A DNA stretch of 64,000 bases. Source: Goekera deserti. GTDB lineage: Bacteria; Actinomycetota; Actinomycetes; Mycobacteriales; Geodermatophilaceae. Every line of letters begins with the position of its first letter. Position 1 is the stretch's first letter. The stretch lies in NCBI RefSeq assembly GCF_010685995.1, contig NZ_JAAGWK010000005.1, forward strand, positions 62,001 to 126,000, read 5' to 3'. Below, one piece after another: positions 37,682 through 46,994 of the stretch. The position numbers and the translations under genes were made by a program. The notes under the pieces were generated by a model, which worked only from the letters and a program-made list of their open reading frames with translations, made no database searches and was not told where the DNA came from.

Positions 37682-38998
37682 GTGCCCACCTCAGTCCCCC
37701 GCCGCGACCGGACCGTCGCCGGCACCCTGGCCGGCCTCGTCGGGGAGGTCTTCGGCGGCACCGTGCCGGTGCGCATCCGCGCATGGGACGGCTCCGAGGC
37801 CGGCCCGGCCGACGCGCCGGTCGTCGTCCTGCGCAGCCGGACGGCGCTGCGCCGGCTGCTGTGGGACCCGAACGAGCTGGGCCTGGCGCGGGCCTACGTC
37901 GCGGGGGAGATCGACGTGGAGGGCGACCTGTCCGTCGGGCTGTCCCGGGTGTGGAGCCTGGTGCGGGCCCGCCCGCCGGTGCTCCCGGGCCGCCGGGACC
38001 AGCTGCGCTGGGCCGGGACCGCGCTGCGGCTGGGCATCGTCGGTCCGCGGCCGCCGGCACCGCCGGAGGAGGCGGTGCTGGACGGGGAGAAGCACAGCAC
38101 CGGCCGGGACAGCGAGGCGATCAGCTACCACTACGACCAGAGCAACGCCCTGTACGCGACGCTGCTGGACGAGCACATGGCCTACTCCTGCGCCTACTAC
38201 CGCCAGGACCCGGCCACCGACCCCGGCGCCGCGGACGGCAGCTACGGCGTCACCGAGGCGCAGCGGGACAAGCTGGAGCTGGTCTGCCGCAAGCTGGGCC
38301 TGGAACCGGGGATGCGCCTGCTGGACGTCGGCTGCGGCTGGGGCTCGATGATCCTCTACGCGGCCGAGCACCACGGCGTGCACGCCACCGGTGTGACCAT
38401 CTCCGCCCAGCAGCGCGACCACATCGAGAAGCTGGTGGCCGAGCGGGGCCTGGCCGACCGGGTCACGGTGCGGCTGCAGGACTACCGCGACGTCCCGGTC
38501 CCGGTCGAGGGCCCCTACGACGCGATCTCCTCGATCGAGATGAGCGAGCACGTCGGTCAGGAGCAGTACCCGGTGTACGCCGCGACCCTGTACCGGCTGG
38601 TGCGGCCGGGTGGGCGGGTGCTGGTGCAGGCGATGAGCCACCCCAGCGCCCCCGGCGGCGGGGCGTTCATCGAGCGGTACGTCGCCCCCGACATGCACAT
38701 GCGGCCCACCTGGGGGACCGCTGCGATGCTGGCCCGCCCCGGGCTGGAGCTGCGCGACGTGGAGAGCATCCGGGAGCACTACGTCTGGACCGTGCGTGCC
38801 TGGGCGGACACCCTGGAGCGGCGCTGGGACGACGTCGTGGCCGAGATCGGGGTGGCCGGGGCTCGCATCTGGCGGCTGTACCTCGCCGGCGGCGGGCTGA
38901 CCTTCGCGGAGAACCGGATGGGCGTGGACCAGTTGCTGTTCGTCCGGCCGCTGCCGGACGGGCGCAGTGGCATGCCCGCCACCCGGCGAGGCTGGTGA
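37682..38998 (+). CDS. Cyclopropane-fatty-acyl-phospholipid synthase family methyltransferase
   Basis: The 438-residue protein has [16 protein letters not shown], the lipid-binding N-terminal domain, [20 protein letters not shown], the SAM-binding [20 protein letters not shown] and [20 protein letters not shown], all typical of CFA synthases. It transfers a methylene or methyl group from SAM to unsaturated phospholipid acyl chains at the membrane. It could make cyclopropane or 10-methyl fatty acids. GTG at 37682 is the start that gives the family's usual N-terminus. It and the next gene sit on the opposite strand inside the ribosomal protein block. Confidence 0.9.
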   Translation: MPTSVPRRDRTVAGTLAGLVGEVFGGTVPVRIRAWDGSEAGPADAPVVVLRSRTALRRLLWDPNELGLARAYVAGEIDVEGDLSVGLSRVWSLVRARPPVLPGRRDQLRWAGTALRLGIVGPRPPAPPEEAVLDGEKHSTGRDSEAISYHYDQSNALYATLLDEHMAYSCAYYRQDPATDPGAADGSYGVTEAQRDKLELVCRKLGLEPGMRLLDVGCGWGSMILYAAEHHGVHATGVTISAQQRDHIEKLVAERGLADRVTVRLQDYRDVPVPVEGPYDAISSIEMSEHVGQEQYPVYAATLYRLVRPGGRVLVQAMSHPSAPGGGAFIERYVAPDMHMRPTWGTAAMLARPGLELRDVESIREHYVWTVRAWADTLERRWDDVVAEIGVAGARIWRLYLAGGGLTFAENRMGVDQLLFVRPLPDGRSGMPATRRGW

Positions 38999-39014
38999 CG
39001 GGTCCGACAGCTCG

Positions 39015-39070
39015 AGGACCCGACTGCCCCCCACGCCACGCTCTGCGCGCCGCGGGACCCTGCAGCCGGG
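39015..39070 (+). repeat. Stop-linked two-stem repeat, plus-strand copy after the methyltransferase gene
   Basis: AGGACC (39015-39020) begins 17 nt after the stop at 38998. The outer stem CCCGACTGC/GCAGCCGGG has one mismatch, the core CCACGCTCTGCGCG is close to the common loop, and GGGACCCTGC is intact. The orientation follows the plus-strand gene, so the element tracks gene direction. Confidence 0.65.
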
Positions 39071-39128
39071 CCGACAGGACAGACTGCCCAGCGAGGCCGA
39101 CGGCGAGGTGGAACGGAAGGAGATGGGC

Positions 39129-39962
39129 ATGGACTGGGCTGCGCTGGGCCTGAACGCGCTGCTCACCCTGGGCGTCACCCTGGCGGTCTTCACGGCCACC
39201 TGGCTGCTGGCGCTGCGGTTGGGGCGGCACTCGGTCGTCGACGTCGTCTGGGGGTCGGGCTTCGTCGTCGTCGCGCTGGTGAGCCTGCTGGCGGCGCAGG
39301 CGGGTGGCCACGGCGACCTCGGCCGCTGGCTGCTCACCCTGGGCCTGACGGCCGCCTGGGGGCTGCGGCTGGCCGTGCACATCGGGGTGCGCAACGGCAG
39401 CCGGGAGGACCCGCGCTACGTGGACATCCTCGCCCGGGCGACCGGGTCGCCGGCGGCGCACGTCTACCGCCGGGTCTACCTGCCGCAGGCGGCGGTGCTG
39501 TGGTTCGTCTCGCTGCCGCTGCAGGTGGCCGCGTACCAGGAGGGCCCGCTGTGGTCCGGGGCGTCGCTGGCTGTCACCGTGCTGGCGATCGTGGTGTGGG
39601 CGGTCGGGCTGTACTTCGAGGCCGTGGGCGACTGGCAGCTGGAGCGCTTCAAGGCCGACCCGGCGAACGCCGGACTGGTCAACGACCGTGGCCTGTGGCG
39701 CTACACCCGGCACCCGAACTACTTCGGCGACGCCACCGTCTGGTGGGGGTTGTGGCTGCTGACGGCCACGCACTGGTCGGGCTGGGTGTTCGTGCTGTGC
39801 CCGATCGCCATGACGCTGAACCTGGTCAAGGGCAGCGGCGCGGCCATGACCGAGCGCCGGATGGCCAGCAGCCGCCCCGGTTTCGCGGAGTACGTGGCCC
39901 GCACGAGCGGCTTCGTGCCGCTGCCGCCCCGCACCGAGACGCCGAACGGCGCCGCCCGGTAG
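39129..39962 (+). CDS. DUF1295 integral membrane protein (steroid 5-alpha-reductase-like)
   Basis: The 277-residue protein has about six or seven hydrophobic segments. It contains the family motifs RNGSREDPRYVDIL, GLWRYTRHPNYFGDATVWWG (the RHPNYFG signature) and the terminal YVARTSGFVPLPP. DUF1295 proteins resemble the NADPH-dependent C-terminal domain of steroid 5-alpha-reductases and isoprenylcysteine methyltransferases. In actinobacteria they often adjoin CFA synthases, as here, suggesting a role in lipid modification. ATG at 39129 has GGAAGGAG 6 nt upstream; the ATG at 39123 would leave no spacing. Confidence 0.85.
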   Translation: MDWAALGLNALLTLGVTLAVFTATWLLALRLGRHSVVDVVWGSGFVVVALVSLLAAQAGGHGDLGRWLLTLGLTAAWGLRLAVHIGVRNGSREDPRYVDILARATGSPAAHVYRRVYLPQAAVLWFVSLPLQVAAYQEGPLWSGASLAVTVLAIVVWAVGLYFEAVGDWQLERFKADPANAGLVNDRGLWRYTRHPNYFGDATVWWGLWLLTATHWSGWVFVLCPIAMTLNLVKGSGAAMTERRMASSRPGFAEYVARTSGFVPLPPRTETPNGAAR

Positions 39963-39977
39963 GGGACGGCGCCGTTC
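39944..39977 (+). terminator. Hairpin spanning the DUF1295 gene stop codon
   Basis: GAACGGCGCC (39944-39953) and GGCGCCGTTC (39968-39977) pair perfectly; the 14-nt loop contains the TAG stop. It would end the two-gene plus-strand transcript before the convergent rplA. Confidence 0.5.
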
Positions 39978-39986
39978 GCACGTAGG

Positions 39987-40046
39987 CCCCGCTACAGGGT
40001 CCCGCACCGCGCGGAGCGTGGCGTGGGGGCAGCGGGGTGCTCCTTC
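39987..40046 (-). repeat. Stop-linked two-stem repeat, rplA copy
   Basis: The rplA TGA is followed by AGGAGCACC. The outer stem CCCCGCTGC/GTAGCGGGG has one mismatch, and the loop is ACGCTCCGCGC. The inner stem CCACGCC/GGTGCGG contains a mismatch and a wobble. This copy lies at the end of the rplKA transcript. Confidence 0.75.
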
Positions 40047-40764
40047 AGTTGGCGGGCTCGTCCACCAGCAGGTTGCGGGTGCGGTTCGGGTCGACGGGGA
40101 TGCCCGGGCCCATGGTCGTGGAGACGGTGACCTTGCGGACGTACCGGCCCTTGGCCGCGGACGGCTTGGCGCGGAGGACCTCGTCGAGGGCGGCGGCGTA
40201 GTTCTCCACCAGCTTCTCCTCGTCGAAGGAGGTCTTGCCGATCACCAGGTGCAGGTTCGACTGCTTGTCCACGCGGAAGTTGATCTTCCCGCCCTTGATG
40301 TCGTTGACCGCCTTGGTGACGTCCGGGGTCACGGTGCCGGTCTTCGGGTTCGGCATCAGGCCGCGGGGGCCGAGGATGCGGGCGATCCGGCCGACCTTGG
40401 CCATCTGGTCCGGGGTGGCGATGGCGGCGTCGAAGTCCAGGAAACCGCCCTGGATGCGCTCGATCAGGTCCTCGGAGCCCACGACGTCCGCGCCGGCGGC
40501 CTCGGCCTCGGCGGCCTTGTCACCGGTCGCGAAGACGATGACGCGGGCGGTCTTGCCGGTGCCGTGCGGCAGGTTGACGGTGCCGCGCACCATCTGGTCG
40601 GCCTTGCGCGGGTCGACACCCAGGCGCATGGCGACCTCGACGGTGGCGTCGTAGGACGTGGTCGACGTCTTCTTCGCCAGGCCGGCGGCCTGCAGCGGGG
40701 AGTAGAGCGCGTCCTTGTCGACCAGCTCTGCTACGGCGCGGTACTTCTTGCTGTGCTTGGCCAT
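40045..40764 (-). CDS. rplA: Large ribosomal subunit protein uL1
   Basis: The 239-residue protein begins [20 protein letters not shown] and contains [40 protein letters not shown] and [20 protein letters not shown], a complete uL1. It forms the mobile L1 stalk over the E site and in many bacteria represses its own operon. ATG at 40764 is preceded by AGAGAGGACC. It is coupled in order to rplK (141 bp upstream). A stop-linked repeat follows, then convergent plus-strand genes. Confidence 0.98.
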   Translation of the reverse strand: MAKHSKKYRAVAELVDKDALYSPLQAAGLAKKTSTTSYDATVEVAMRLGVDPRKADQMVRGTVNLPHGTGKTARVIVFATGDKAAEAEAAGADVVGSEDLIERIQGGFLDFDAAIATPDQMAKVGRIARILGPRGLMPNPKTGTVTPDVTKAVNDIKGGKINFRVDKQSNLHLVIGKTSFDEEKLVENYAAALDEVLRAKPSAAKGRYVRKVTVSTTMGPGIPVDPNRTRNLLVDEPAN

Positions 40765-40849
40765 GATGGTCCTCTCTCGGGGGCTGCTGCCCCACTCCTG
40801 TGGTGAACGGGCCTGGCCGGCCCTCCCACGACTACACGTGATGGAACGG

Positions 40850-40907
40850 CCTTGGTGCAGGGTCCCGACCCGCGCGGAGCGTGGGTCGGGGGGCACCAAG
40901 GTCCTTC
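40850..40907 (-). repeat. Stop-linked two-stem repeat, rplK copy (type example)
   Basis: The rplK TGA is followed by AGGACC. Outer stem CCTTGGTGC/GCACCAAGG and inner stem CCGACCC/GGGTCGG are both perfect, around the loop ACGCTCCGCGC and followed by GGGACCCT. Compared with the rpsM copy, base changes are compensated on both sides of each stem. Confidence 0.85.
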
Positions 40908-41334
40908 ACTTGACGGTGATGCCCATCGACCGGGCGGTGCCGGCGATGATCTTCTCGGCCTGGTCCAGGTCGTTGGCGTTGAGGTCGGCCATCTTGGTGG
41001 TGGCGATCTCGCGGACCTGGTCCCGGGTGATGGTGGCGACCTTGGTCTTGTGCGGCTCGCCCGAGCCCTTCTCGACACCGGCGGCCTTGAGGATCATCCG
41101 CGCGGCCGGCGGGGTCTTGGTGACGAAGGTGAACGAGCGGTCCTCGTAGACCGAGATCTCGACCGGGATGACGTTGCCGCGCTGCGACTCCGTCTCGGCG
41201 TTGTAGGCCTTGCAGAACTCCATGATGTTCACGCCGTGCTGACCGAGGGCGGGGCCCACGGGCGGCGCGGGGGTCGCGACACCGGCGTTGATCTGGAGCT
41301 TGATGACCGCGGTCAACCGCTTCCTGGGGGGCAT
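40906..41334 (-). CDS. rplK: Large ribosomal subunit protein uL11
   Basis: The 142-residue protein begins [20 protein letters not shown] and contains [20 protein letters not shown], the proline-rich thiopeptide-binding N-terminal domain, and ARSMGITVK at the end. It forms the L11 stalk base used by elongation factors and RelA. It lies between nusG (112 bp upstream) and rplA. Both the upstream and downstream spacers carry stop-linked repeats. Confidence 0.98.
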   Translation of the reverse strand: MPPRKRLTAVIKLQINAGVATPAPPVGPALGQHGVNIMEFCKAYNAETESQRGNVIPVEISVYEDRSFTFVTKTPPAARMILKAAGVEKGSGEPHKTKVATITRDQVREIATTKMADLNANDLDQAEKIIAGTARSMGITVK

Positions 41335-41384
41335 GACTTTCCTTCGTGAGTGACGTGACGGACGTGCGTGGTCTGGACTGGAAC

Positions 41385-41446
41385 GGCCTCGGCGCAGGGA
41401 CCCTTCCCGCGCGGAGCGTGGGGAGGGGGGCGCCGAGGCCCTTCCG
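41385..41446 (-). repeat. Stop-linked two-stem repeat, nusG copy
   Basis: After the nusG TAG the minus strand reads CGGAAGGGCC, a variant box. The outer stem GGCCTCGGCGC/GCGCCGAGGCC is perfect over 11 bp. The inner stem CCTCCCC/GGGAAGG has one mismatch around ACGCTCCGCGC. It fills most of the nusG-rplK spacer. Confidence 0.8.
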
Positions 41447-42382
41447 CTACAGCTTCTGGACCTGGCTGAAGGAGAGCTCGACGGGGGTCTCGCGACCGAA
41501 GATCGAGACGAGCACCTGCAGCTTCTGCTGCTCGGCGTTGATCTCGTTGATCGTGGCCGGCAGCGTGGCGAACGGACCGTCCATGACGGTGACCGACTCG
41601 CCGACCTCGAAGTCGACGAGGGGGGCCGGGGAGGAGCTGGTCTGGGTCTCGGTGGCGGCCGCGGCCTTGGGCGTGGTGGCCGGGGCGAGGATCTTGACGA
41701 CCTCGTCGAGGGTCAGCGGCGAGGGCCGGGACGTCGCACCCACGAAGCCGGTGACGCCGGGGGTGTTGCGCACCGCGCCCCAGGACTCGTCGACCAGGTC
41801 CATGCGCACCAGCAGGTACCCGGGGAAGACCTTGCGGTTGACCTGGGTGCGCTTGCCGTTCTTGATCTCGGTGACCTCTTCGGTCGGGACCTCGATCTGG
41901 AAGATGTAGTCCTCCATGTCCAGCGACTGGATGCGGGACTCGAGGTTGGTCTTCACCTTGTTCTCGTACCCGGCGTAGGAGTGCACGACGTACCAGTCAC
42001 CGGGGGCGGTGCGCAGGGCGTTGCGCAGCGCCTCGACCGGGTCCTCGTCGGCCTCCTCGGCCGCCTCGAGGGTCTCGGTCACGAGCGGGTCGTGGTCCGG
42101 CGCCGGCTCGGCCAGCGGGTCGGCCACGAGGGCGGGGTCGACCGAGCCACGGGAGTTGCCCGCGCCCCCGGCGACGGCGTCGGCCACCGGGTTGTCGGCG
42201 GTCAGGTCGGCGGTGTCCACGGAGCCCTCGGCGGCGCCGGTCTCGCGCACGCCGGTCTCGACGTCGACGGACCCGGCCTCGTCCACGACCGCGTCGTCGA
42301 GGTCGGGGGCGTCGAGGTCGACGGCCTCGCCCACGGTGGTGTCCTCGTCGGGCTGGCGGGGGTCGGTCACGGGGTGGGTCAC
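41447..42382 (-). CDS. nusG: Transcription termination/antitermination factor NusG with long acidic N-terminus
   Basis: From about residue 126 the protein reads [40 protein letters not shown] and the KOW domain [20 protein letters not shown], a standard NusG. It binds RNA polymerase across the cleft and links it to Rho or S10. The first ~125 residues are an Asp/Glu/Ala/Val-rich disordered region. This makes 311 residues against 181 in E. coli; actinobacterial NusG commonly has such a leader. The start is GTG at 42382. It follows secE by 37 bp. Confidence 0.97.
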   Translation of the reverse strand: MTHPVTDPRQPDEDTTVGEAVDLDAPDLDDAVVDEAGSVDVETGVRETGAAEGSVDTADLTADNPVADAVAGGAGNSRGSVDPALVADPLAEPAPDHDPLVTETLEAAEEADEDPVEALRNALRTAPGDWYVVHSYAGYENKVKTNLESRIQSLDMEDYIFQIEVPTEEVTEIKNGKRTQVNRKVFPGYLLVRMDLVDESWGAVRNTPGVTGFVGATSRPSPLTLDEVVKILAPATTPKAAAATETQTSSSPAPLVDFEVGESVTVMDGPFATLPATINEINAEQQKLQVLVSIFGRETPVELSFSQVQKL

Positions 42383-42419
42383 TTCCTTCTGGTGGTGGCG
42401 CTCGGGATGGGCAGGGGGA

Positions 42420-43031
42420 TCAGCCGAAGACGGCGATCACGCCCTGGGCGAAGAGGACGTCGAGACCGGCGACCAGCGCCACCATGAACGACACGAAGAT
42501 GATCACGACCGTGGTGTAGGTGATCAGCTCACGGCGACCCGGCCAGATGACCTTGCGCAGCTCGGCGACGACCTCGCGCAGGAACCGGCCGATGCTGCGC
42601 TTGTCCTTGAACTCCGCAGCGCGGGCACGCTCGGCCGCGGCGCGGGAACGGGTGCCTGCCGGCTCGGCCGAGGGCTCCGACCCGCGGGACCGCTGGGGCG
42701 CGGTACCGGCGCCGGCGGCGGTGGCTCCACCGGCGGGGCGGGCGCCCCGGCGGGTGCGCGGGCTCTCGTCGTCGTCCTCGTCCTCGGCGCCGTCGGCGAC
42801 GATCCGGCCGCGACGACGGCGGGTGGGCGTCGCGACGACCTTGTCCTCGTCCTCGGAGGCCTCGGCCGCGATCGCGTCCTCGGCCGCCTCGAGCTCGCCG
42901 GCGTCCTCGACGCCCGGGGTCTCGGCGTCGATCTGCTCGTCGGTGAGACCGGCGTCGTCCGCTGCGTCGGCGCCCTCGGCGCGGGACGGGCGGGGCTGCC
43001 CGTTCTCGTCGCCCGGCTTCTCGTCGCTCAC
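42420..43031 (-). CDS. secE: Preprotein translocase subunit SecE with long acidic N-terminus
   Basis: The last ~60 residues are Sec[21 protein letters not shown] followed by a single membrane segment [20 protein letters not shown]. It clamps the SecY channel. About 140 preceding residues are low-complexity Asp/Glu/Ala/Arg sequence, including TRRRRGR, giving 203 residues. I start at GTG 43031 ([12 protein letters not shown]) with GAGGCGAGG upstream; an in-frame ATG at 43076 lacks conservation. It lies 94 bp after tRNA-Trp and 37 bp before nusG, the standard order. Confidence 0.95.
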   Translation of the reverse strand: MSDEKPGDENGQPRPSRAEGADAADDAGLTDEQIDAETPGVEDAGELEAAEDAIAAEASEDEDKVVATPTRRRRGRIVADGAEDEDDDESPRTRRGARPAGGATAAGAGTAPQRSRGSEPSAEPAGTRSRAAAERARAAEFKDKRSIGRFLREVVAELRKVIWPGRRELITYTTVVIIFVSFMVALVAGLDVLFAQGVIAVFG

Positions 43032-43125
43032 TGCGCCTCGCCTCGTCGTCGTCCGGTCGTGGGGTGTGCTGGTCACGTGCTCTGCAGCGCGTGGTGCACG
43101 GTGCCCACCCGGTGGGCGGCACGGG

Positions 43126-43198
<73 letters not shown>

Positions 43199-43275
43199 AG
43201 GGCCGGCCGGCTGCTGCTCCGGCGGCCCGGGTCCGGTGGACTCCGCCACCCGGTGCGGACACTGCCTCCGCCAGG

Positions 43276-43305
43276 AGATCGTGGGCACGCCGGTGGCGGG
43301 GTCAA
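43276..43305 (-). promoter_or_regulatory. Possible promoter of tRNA-Trp/secE-nusG
   Basis: On the minus strand TTGACC (43305-43300) is followed after 18 nt by CGATCT (43281-43276), about 78 bp upstream of the tRNA. The -35 is good and the -10 is weak. Confidence 0.4.
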
Positions 43306-43405
43306 CGGACCCGCAGAAGAGCATACGTGACGCCGGAGCGGGGCGACGACCACCGCCGGGCACGCTGCCGCGACCCGGCCCACAGCCACCTGGGAGGATC
43401 CCCCC

Positions 43406-44659
43406 ATGACCGCCACGTCACCGTCGCAGTCCACCCCGTCGACCGCCCAGCCGCAGCAGCGGCGGCGCGTGTCCCAGCGGATCGGCTCGATCGCCGAGTC
43501 GGCGACGCTGGCGGTCGACGCCAAGGCCAAGGCGCTCAAGGCCGCCGGGAAGCCGGTCATCGGTTTCGGCGCCGGTGAGCCGGACTTCCCGACGCCGGAC
43601 TACGTGGTCGAGGCCGCGATCGAGGCCTGCCGCACCCCGGCCTACCACCGCTACACCCCGGCCGGGGGGCTGCCGCGGCTCAAGGAGGCCATCGTCGCCA
43701 AGACCGCCCGGGACTCCGGCCTGCAGGTCGCGGTGAACCAGGTGCTGGTGACCAACGGCGGCAAGCAGGCGGTCTACGAGGCGTTCGCCGCCCTGCTGGA
43801 CCCGGGCGACGAGGTCGTCCTGCCCGCACCGTTCTGGACGACCTACCCGGAGGCGATCCGGCTGGCCGGCGGCGTCCCGGTGCCGGTGGTCGCCGACGAG
43901 GAGAGCGGCTACCTCGTGTCGGTGGGCCAGCTCGAGGCCGCGCGCACCCCGCGCACGAAGGTCCTGCTGTTCTGCTCCCCCAGCAACCCGACCGGCGCGG
44001 TGTACCCGCCGGAGCAGGTCGAGGAGATCGCCCGCTGGGCGCTGGAGCACGGCATCTGGGTGGTCACCGACGAGATCTACGAGCACCTGGTCTACGGCGG
44101 CGTCACCGCACCGTCGATGCCGGCACTGGTCCCGGAGATCGCCGGGCAGTGCGTCGTCGTCAACGGGGTGGCCAAGACCTACGCGATGACGGGCTGGCGG
44201 GTGGGCTGGGTGCTCGGCCCCGCCGACGTGGTCAAGGCCGCCACCAACCTGCAGTCGCACGCGACCTCCAACGTGGCCAACGTGTCCCAGGCGGCCGCCA
44301 TCGCCGCGCTGGAGGGCGACCTGTCGGCGGTGGCGACCATGCGCACGGCGTTCGACCGGCGGCGGCAGACGATCGTGTCGATGCTGCGCGAGATCCCCGG
44401 CGTCGCCTGCCCCGAGCCGCAGGGTGCGTTCTACGTCTACCCGTCGGTCAAGGCCCTGCTGGGGCGGCCGATCGCCGGGCGCACGGCGAGCAGCAGCGTG
44501 GAACTGGCCGAGATCATCCTGGAAGAGGCGGAGGTCGCCGTCGTCCCCGGTGAGGCCTTCGGGACGCCGGGCTACATCCGGATGTCCTACGCGCTGGGGG
44601 ACGACGACCTGGTCGAGGGCGTCAGCCGGATGCAGCGGCTGCTGACCCAGACCGCCTAG
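43406..44659 (+). CDS. Pyridoxal-phosphate aminotransferase, aspartate aminotransferase type
   Basis: The 417-residue class I aminotransferase has [58 protein letters not shown] and the PLP lysine in [16 protein letters not shown]. The arginine that binds the substrate carboxylate is in [10 protein letters not shown]. It most resembles bacterial AspC-like aspartate aminotransferases (Ib subgroup), which transfer amino groups between aspartate and 2-oxoglutarate. The first ~20 residues are Ser/Thr/Gln-rich. It is on the plus strand between tRNA-Trp and the peptidase. Its TAG overlaps the convergent TAG stop in a shared CTAG. Confidence 0.9.
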   Translation: MTATSPSQSTPSTAQPQQRRRVSQRIGSIAESATLAVDAKAKALKAAGKPVIGFGAGEPDFPTPDYVVEAAIEACRTPAYHRYTPAGGLPRLKEAIVAKTARDSGLQVAVNQVLVTNGGKQAVYEAFAALLDPGDEVVLPAPFWTTYPEAIRLAGGVPVPVVADEESGYLVSVGQLEAARTPRTKVLLFCSPSNPTGAVYPPEQVEEIARWALEHGIWVVTDEIYEHLVYGGVTAPSMPALVPEIAGQCVVVNGVAKTYAMTGWRVGWVLGPADVVKAATNLQSHATSNVANVSQAAAIAALEGDLSAVATMRTAFDRRRQTIVSMLREIPGVACPEPQGAFYVYPSVKALLGRPIAGRTASSSVELAEIILEEAEVAVVPGEAFGTPGYIRMSYALGDDDLVEGVSRMQRLLTQTA

Positions 44660-46098
44660 TCCGTCGGTGTGGCCGGGCCGCCCGTCGATCCGGCCACGCC
44701 CGCGGGCAGGTCGTCCTCGTCGAGGGCACCGGCCCGCACCAGCACGTCCAGGGCCGCCGGCAGCCCGGCCAGCGCCGCGGCGAGGTCGTCCGGCGTGGCG
44801 GTGGTCCAGGCCTGCGCGTCGACGTAGCAGCGCAGCGCAGCGTCGAAGGCGGGCCCGCCGGCGGCCGCACGGGCCGCCAGCAGCGCGGCCGCGCCCTTGC
44901 CGTAGACCAGGCGCAGGTAGCCGTCGTCGTCGGACTGGTCGGCCATGGAGCCGCCGACGTCGCCCGCGCCGTCCAGGGCGTCGGACGGATCTGCCGCGCC
45001 GTCGACGAGCGCCTCGGCGTAGGTCGCGAACGCCTCGTCCAGCCATGGGTCGCGGAACTGGTCGTCGCCGACCATCCCGTAGAACCACATGTGGGCCACC
45101 TCGTGCACCAGGACGTCGGTGCGCGGGCTCGCCATCAGGATCGACGAGGGGTACTCGATCCCGCCGCCGTAGGGCGGCAGCAGCGGCACTGTGAGCGTCG
45201 CGTAGGGGAACGGGCCGAAGCGGTCGGCCAGGGCACGGACCGCCTCGGCGGTGCGCTCGGCGAGCTGCCGGGGGGTCAGCTCGGCACCCGGCAGCACCCC
45301 CGCGGTCACCCGGACGCCGTCCACGTCGAGCTCGGCGGTGCCGAACCGGCCGACGGCGACGCTGACGTCCCGTGCCACCGGCTCGGTGGACGTCCAGGTG
45401 CGGCGGCCGTCCACGACCGGAGACGGCGGGGCCTGGTCACCGGTCATCAGCACCACCAGGCCGTCCGGGACGCTCACCCGCACGGTCGTGTCGGCGACCG
45501 GGCTGGACGCGGTCTCCCCGATCACGCCGACGAACGGTGCGCGCGACCACCCGACGCCGGGCTCCCACGCCAGCAGCGGGGCACCGCTGGCCCACCAGGC
45601 GAGCCCGTCGTCGGAGCCGACCCGGTCGAAGCCGGCCGAGCCGAGGTCGAGGGTGAAGTCCAGCGTGACCTCGGTGGTCTCCCCCGGCTCGAGCTCCCGG
45701 TCCAGCCGCACCACGTAGAGCCCACCGGGGTCGGCCGCGCCCGCGCGCTCCACGACGCCCCGGTCCACGTCGTCCCCGCGGACGCCGTCGACCACCAGCC
45801 GGCTGCCCCGGGCGGCGGTGTCCGGGTTGTTCGGCACGAGCCGGAACACCAGCTCCGCGGTGGGCAGGTCGGGGGTGAAGCGGACGGTCTCGGTGCCGGT
45901 GACGCGCCGGAGGTCGTCGTCCAGGGTGAGGTCCAGCTGCACCACCGGCCGGTCGGGGTCGGGTACCGCGCGGGTCCCCGGGCAGCCCGTCGCCGAGGCG
46001 ACCGGGGCGACCGGTGCCGTCTCGGTGAACGAGGTGCAGCCGCCGAGCAGCAGGGCCGCCGCCAGTGCCGCTGCGGCGGGCCGGCAGCCGCGGGTCAC
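44656..46098 (-). CDS. Lipoprotein metallopeptidase, M1-like gluzincin
   Basis: The 480-residue protein starts with a lipoprotein signal ([13 protein letters not shown], lipidated Cys 21), so it should sit on the outer face of the membrane. It has an M1-like beta domain, then [10 protein letters not shown] (311-320, equivalent to GxMEN) and HEVAH (332-336) with the third zinc ligand E355 in [11 protein letters not shown], so it is probably catalytically active. The usual long C-terminal helical domain of aminopeptidase N is short. GTG at 46098 overlaps the stop of the upstream dehydratase (GTGA), suggesting co-transcription. The substrate is unknown. Confidence 0.85.
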   Translation of the reverse strand: MTRGCRPAAAALAAALLLGGCTSFTETAPVAPVASATGCPGTRAVPDPDRPVVQLDLTLDDDLRRVTGTETVRFTPDLPTAELVFRLVPNNPDTAARGSRLVVDGVRGDDVDRGVVERAGAADPGGLYVVRLDRELEPGETTEVTLDFTLDLGSAGFDRVGSDDGLAWWASGAPLLAWEPGVGWSRAPFVGVIGETASSPVADTTVRVSVPDGLVVLMTGDQAPPSPVVDGRRTWTSTEPVARDVSVAVGRFGTAELDVDGVRVTAGVLPGAELTPRQLAERTAEAVRALADRFGPFPYATLTVPLLPPYGGGIEYPSSILMASPRTDVLVHEVAHMWFYGMVGDDQFRDPWLDEAFATYAEALVDGAADPSDALDGAGDVGGSMADQSDDDGYLRLVYGKGAAALLAARAAAGGPAFDAALRCYVDAQAWTTATPDDLAAALAGLPAALDVLVRAGALDEDDLPAGVAGSTGGPATPTD

Positions 46099-46523
46099 GA
46101 CAGGTCGACGACGGCCCGGGCGAGGGAGAGCACCTTGTCGCCACCGCTGGTCACGGTCAGGTCGACGCGGACACGGCCGTCCTCGAGCAGCGCCGACACC
46201 CGCCCGCGGACGACGACCTCGGCGCCGGCGTCGTCGTCGGGGACGACGACCGGCCGGCTGAACCGCACGTGGTACTCCACCAGCGCGCCGGGGTCGCCGG
46301 CCCACGCGGTGACCGAGCGGGCCGCCAGGCCCATGGTCAGCATGCCGTGGGCGATGACACCGGGCAGGCCGACCTCGAGGGCAACGCGCTCGTTCCAGTG
46401 GATGACGTTGAGGTCACCGGACGCCCCCGCGTAGCGCACCAGGTCCGCCCGGGTGACCCGGTGGACCTGCTCGGGCAGCTCGGTGCCCTTCTCGACGTCG
46501 GCGAGGACCGGGCGGGGGCTCAC
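46095..46523 (-). CDS. MaoC/HotDog (R)-specific hydratase, HadB-like
   Basis: The 142-residue protein contains ADLVRYAGASGDLNVIHWNE, the hydratase motif with the catalytic Asp and His, followed by GLPGVIAHGMLTMGLAARSV. These match HadB-type 3-hydroxyacyl-ACP dehydratases. In mycobacteria HadB pairs with HadA or HadC in FAS-II. Here it overlaps the upstream HadA-like gene by 4 nt (ATGA), implying one heterodimeric enzyme. No hadC follows; the next gene is a peptidase. The exact acyl substrate is unknown, as mycolic acids are not expected in this organism. Confidence 0.88.
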   Translation of the reverse strand: MSPRPVLADVEKGTELPEQVHRVTRADLVRYAGASGDLNVIHWNERVALEVGLPGVIAHGMLTMGLAARSVTAWAGDPGALVEYHVRFSRPVVVPDDDAGAEVVVRGRVSALLEDGRVRVDLTVTSGGDKVLSLARAVVDLS

Positions 46524-46966
46524 GAGGCGCCCCGGCCGACCAGCATCGACGTGGCGGTGCAGACGGGCTCGCCGTCGTCGGTGGACACGTCGACGCGGGT
46601 GGTGAGCATGTCGTTGCCGGCGACCGAGCGCACGGCGTCGATCGTGGCGGTGCAGACCAGCCGGTCGCCCGCGCGGATCGGTCGGTGGTGGGTGAAGCGC
46701 TGCTCGCCGTGCACGACCCGGCTGTAGTCGATGCCGACGTCCGGGTCGTCCAGCACGACGGACCCGGCCCCCATCGTCACGACGATGGCGAAGGTGGGCG
46801 GTGCGATCACGTCGGGGTGGCCCAGGGCCCGCGCCGCTGCCTGGTCCCGGTAGGCCGGGTCCGGGTCGCCGATCGCGGTGGCGAACTCGGCGATCTTCTC
46901 CCGCCCGACCTCGTAGACGGCAGAGGGCGGGTAGCTGCGCCCGACCAGTCCTGCGTCCAGCGTCAT
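46520..46966 (-). CDS. HotDog-fold dehydratase, HadA-like (FAS1-like domain)
   Basis: The 148-residue protein begins MTLDAGLVGRSYPPSAVYEV and has GREKIAEFATAIGDPDPAYR, VIAPPTFAIVVTMGAGSVV and DYSRVVHGEQRFTHHRPIRA. It matches the non-catalytic MaoC-N subunit (HadA), which supplies acyl-chain binding to HadB. It follows rpmG by 28 bp in the same order as Rv0634B-Rv0635-Rv0636 of M. tuberculosis. It overlaps the HadB-like gene by 4 nt. Confidence 0.88.
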   Translation of the reverse strand: MTLDAGLVGRSYPPSAVYEVGREKIAEFATAIGDPDPAYRDQAAARALGHPDVIAPPTFAIVVTMGAGSVVLDDPDVGIDYSRVVHGEQRFTHHRPIRAGDRLVCTATIDAVRSVAGNDMLTTRVDVSTDDGEPVCTATSMLVGRGAS

Positions 46967-46994
46967 GCTCCCCGCCCTCGTCTCGCCGCTGCGG

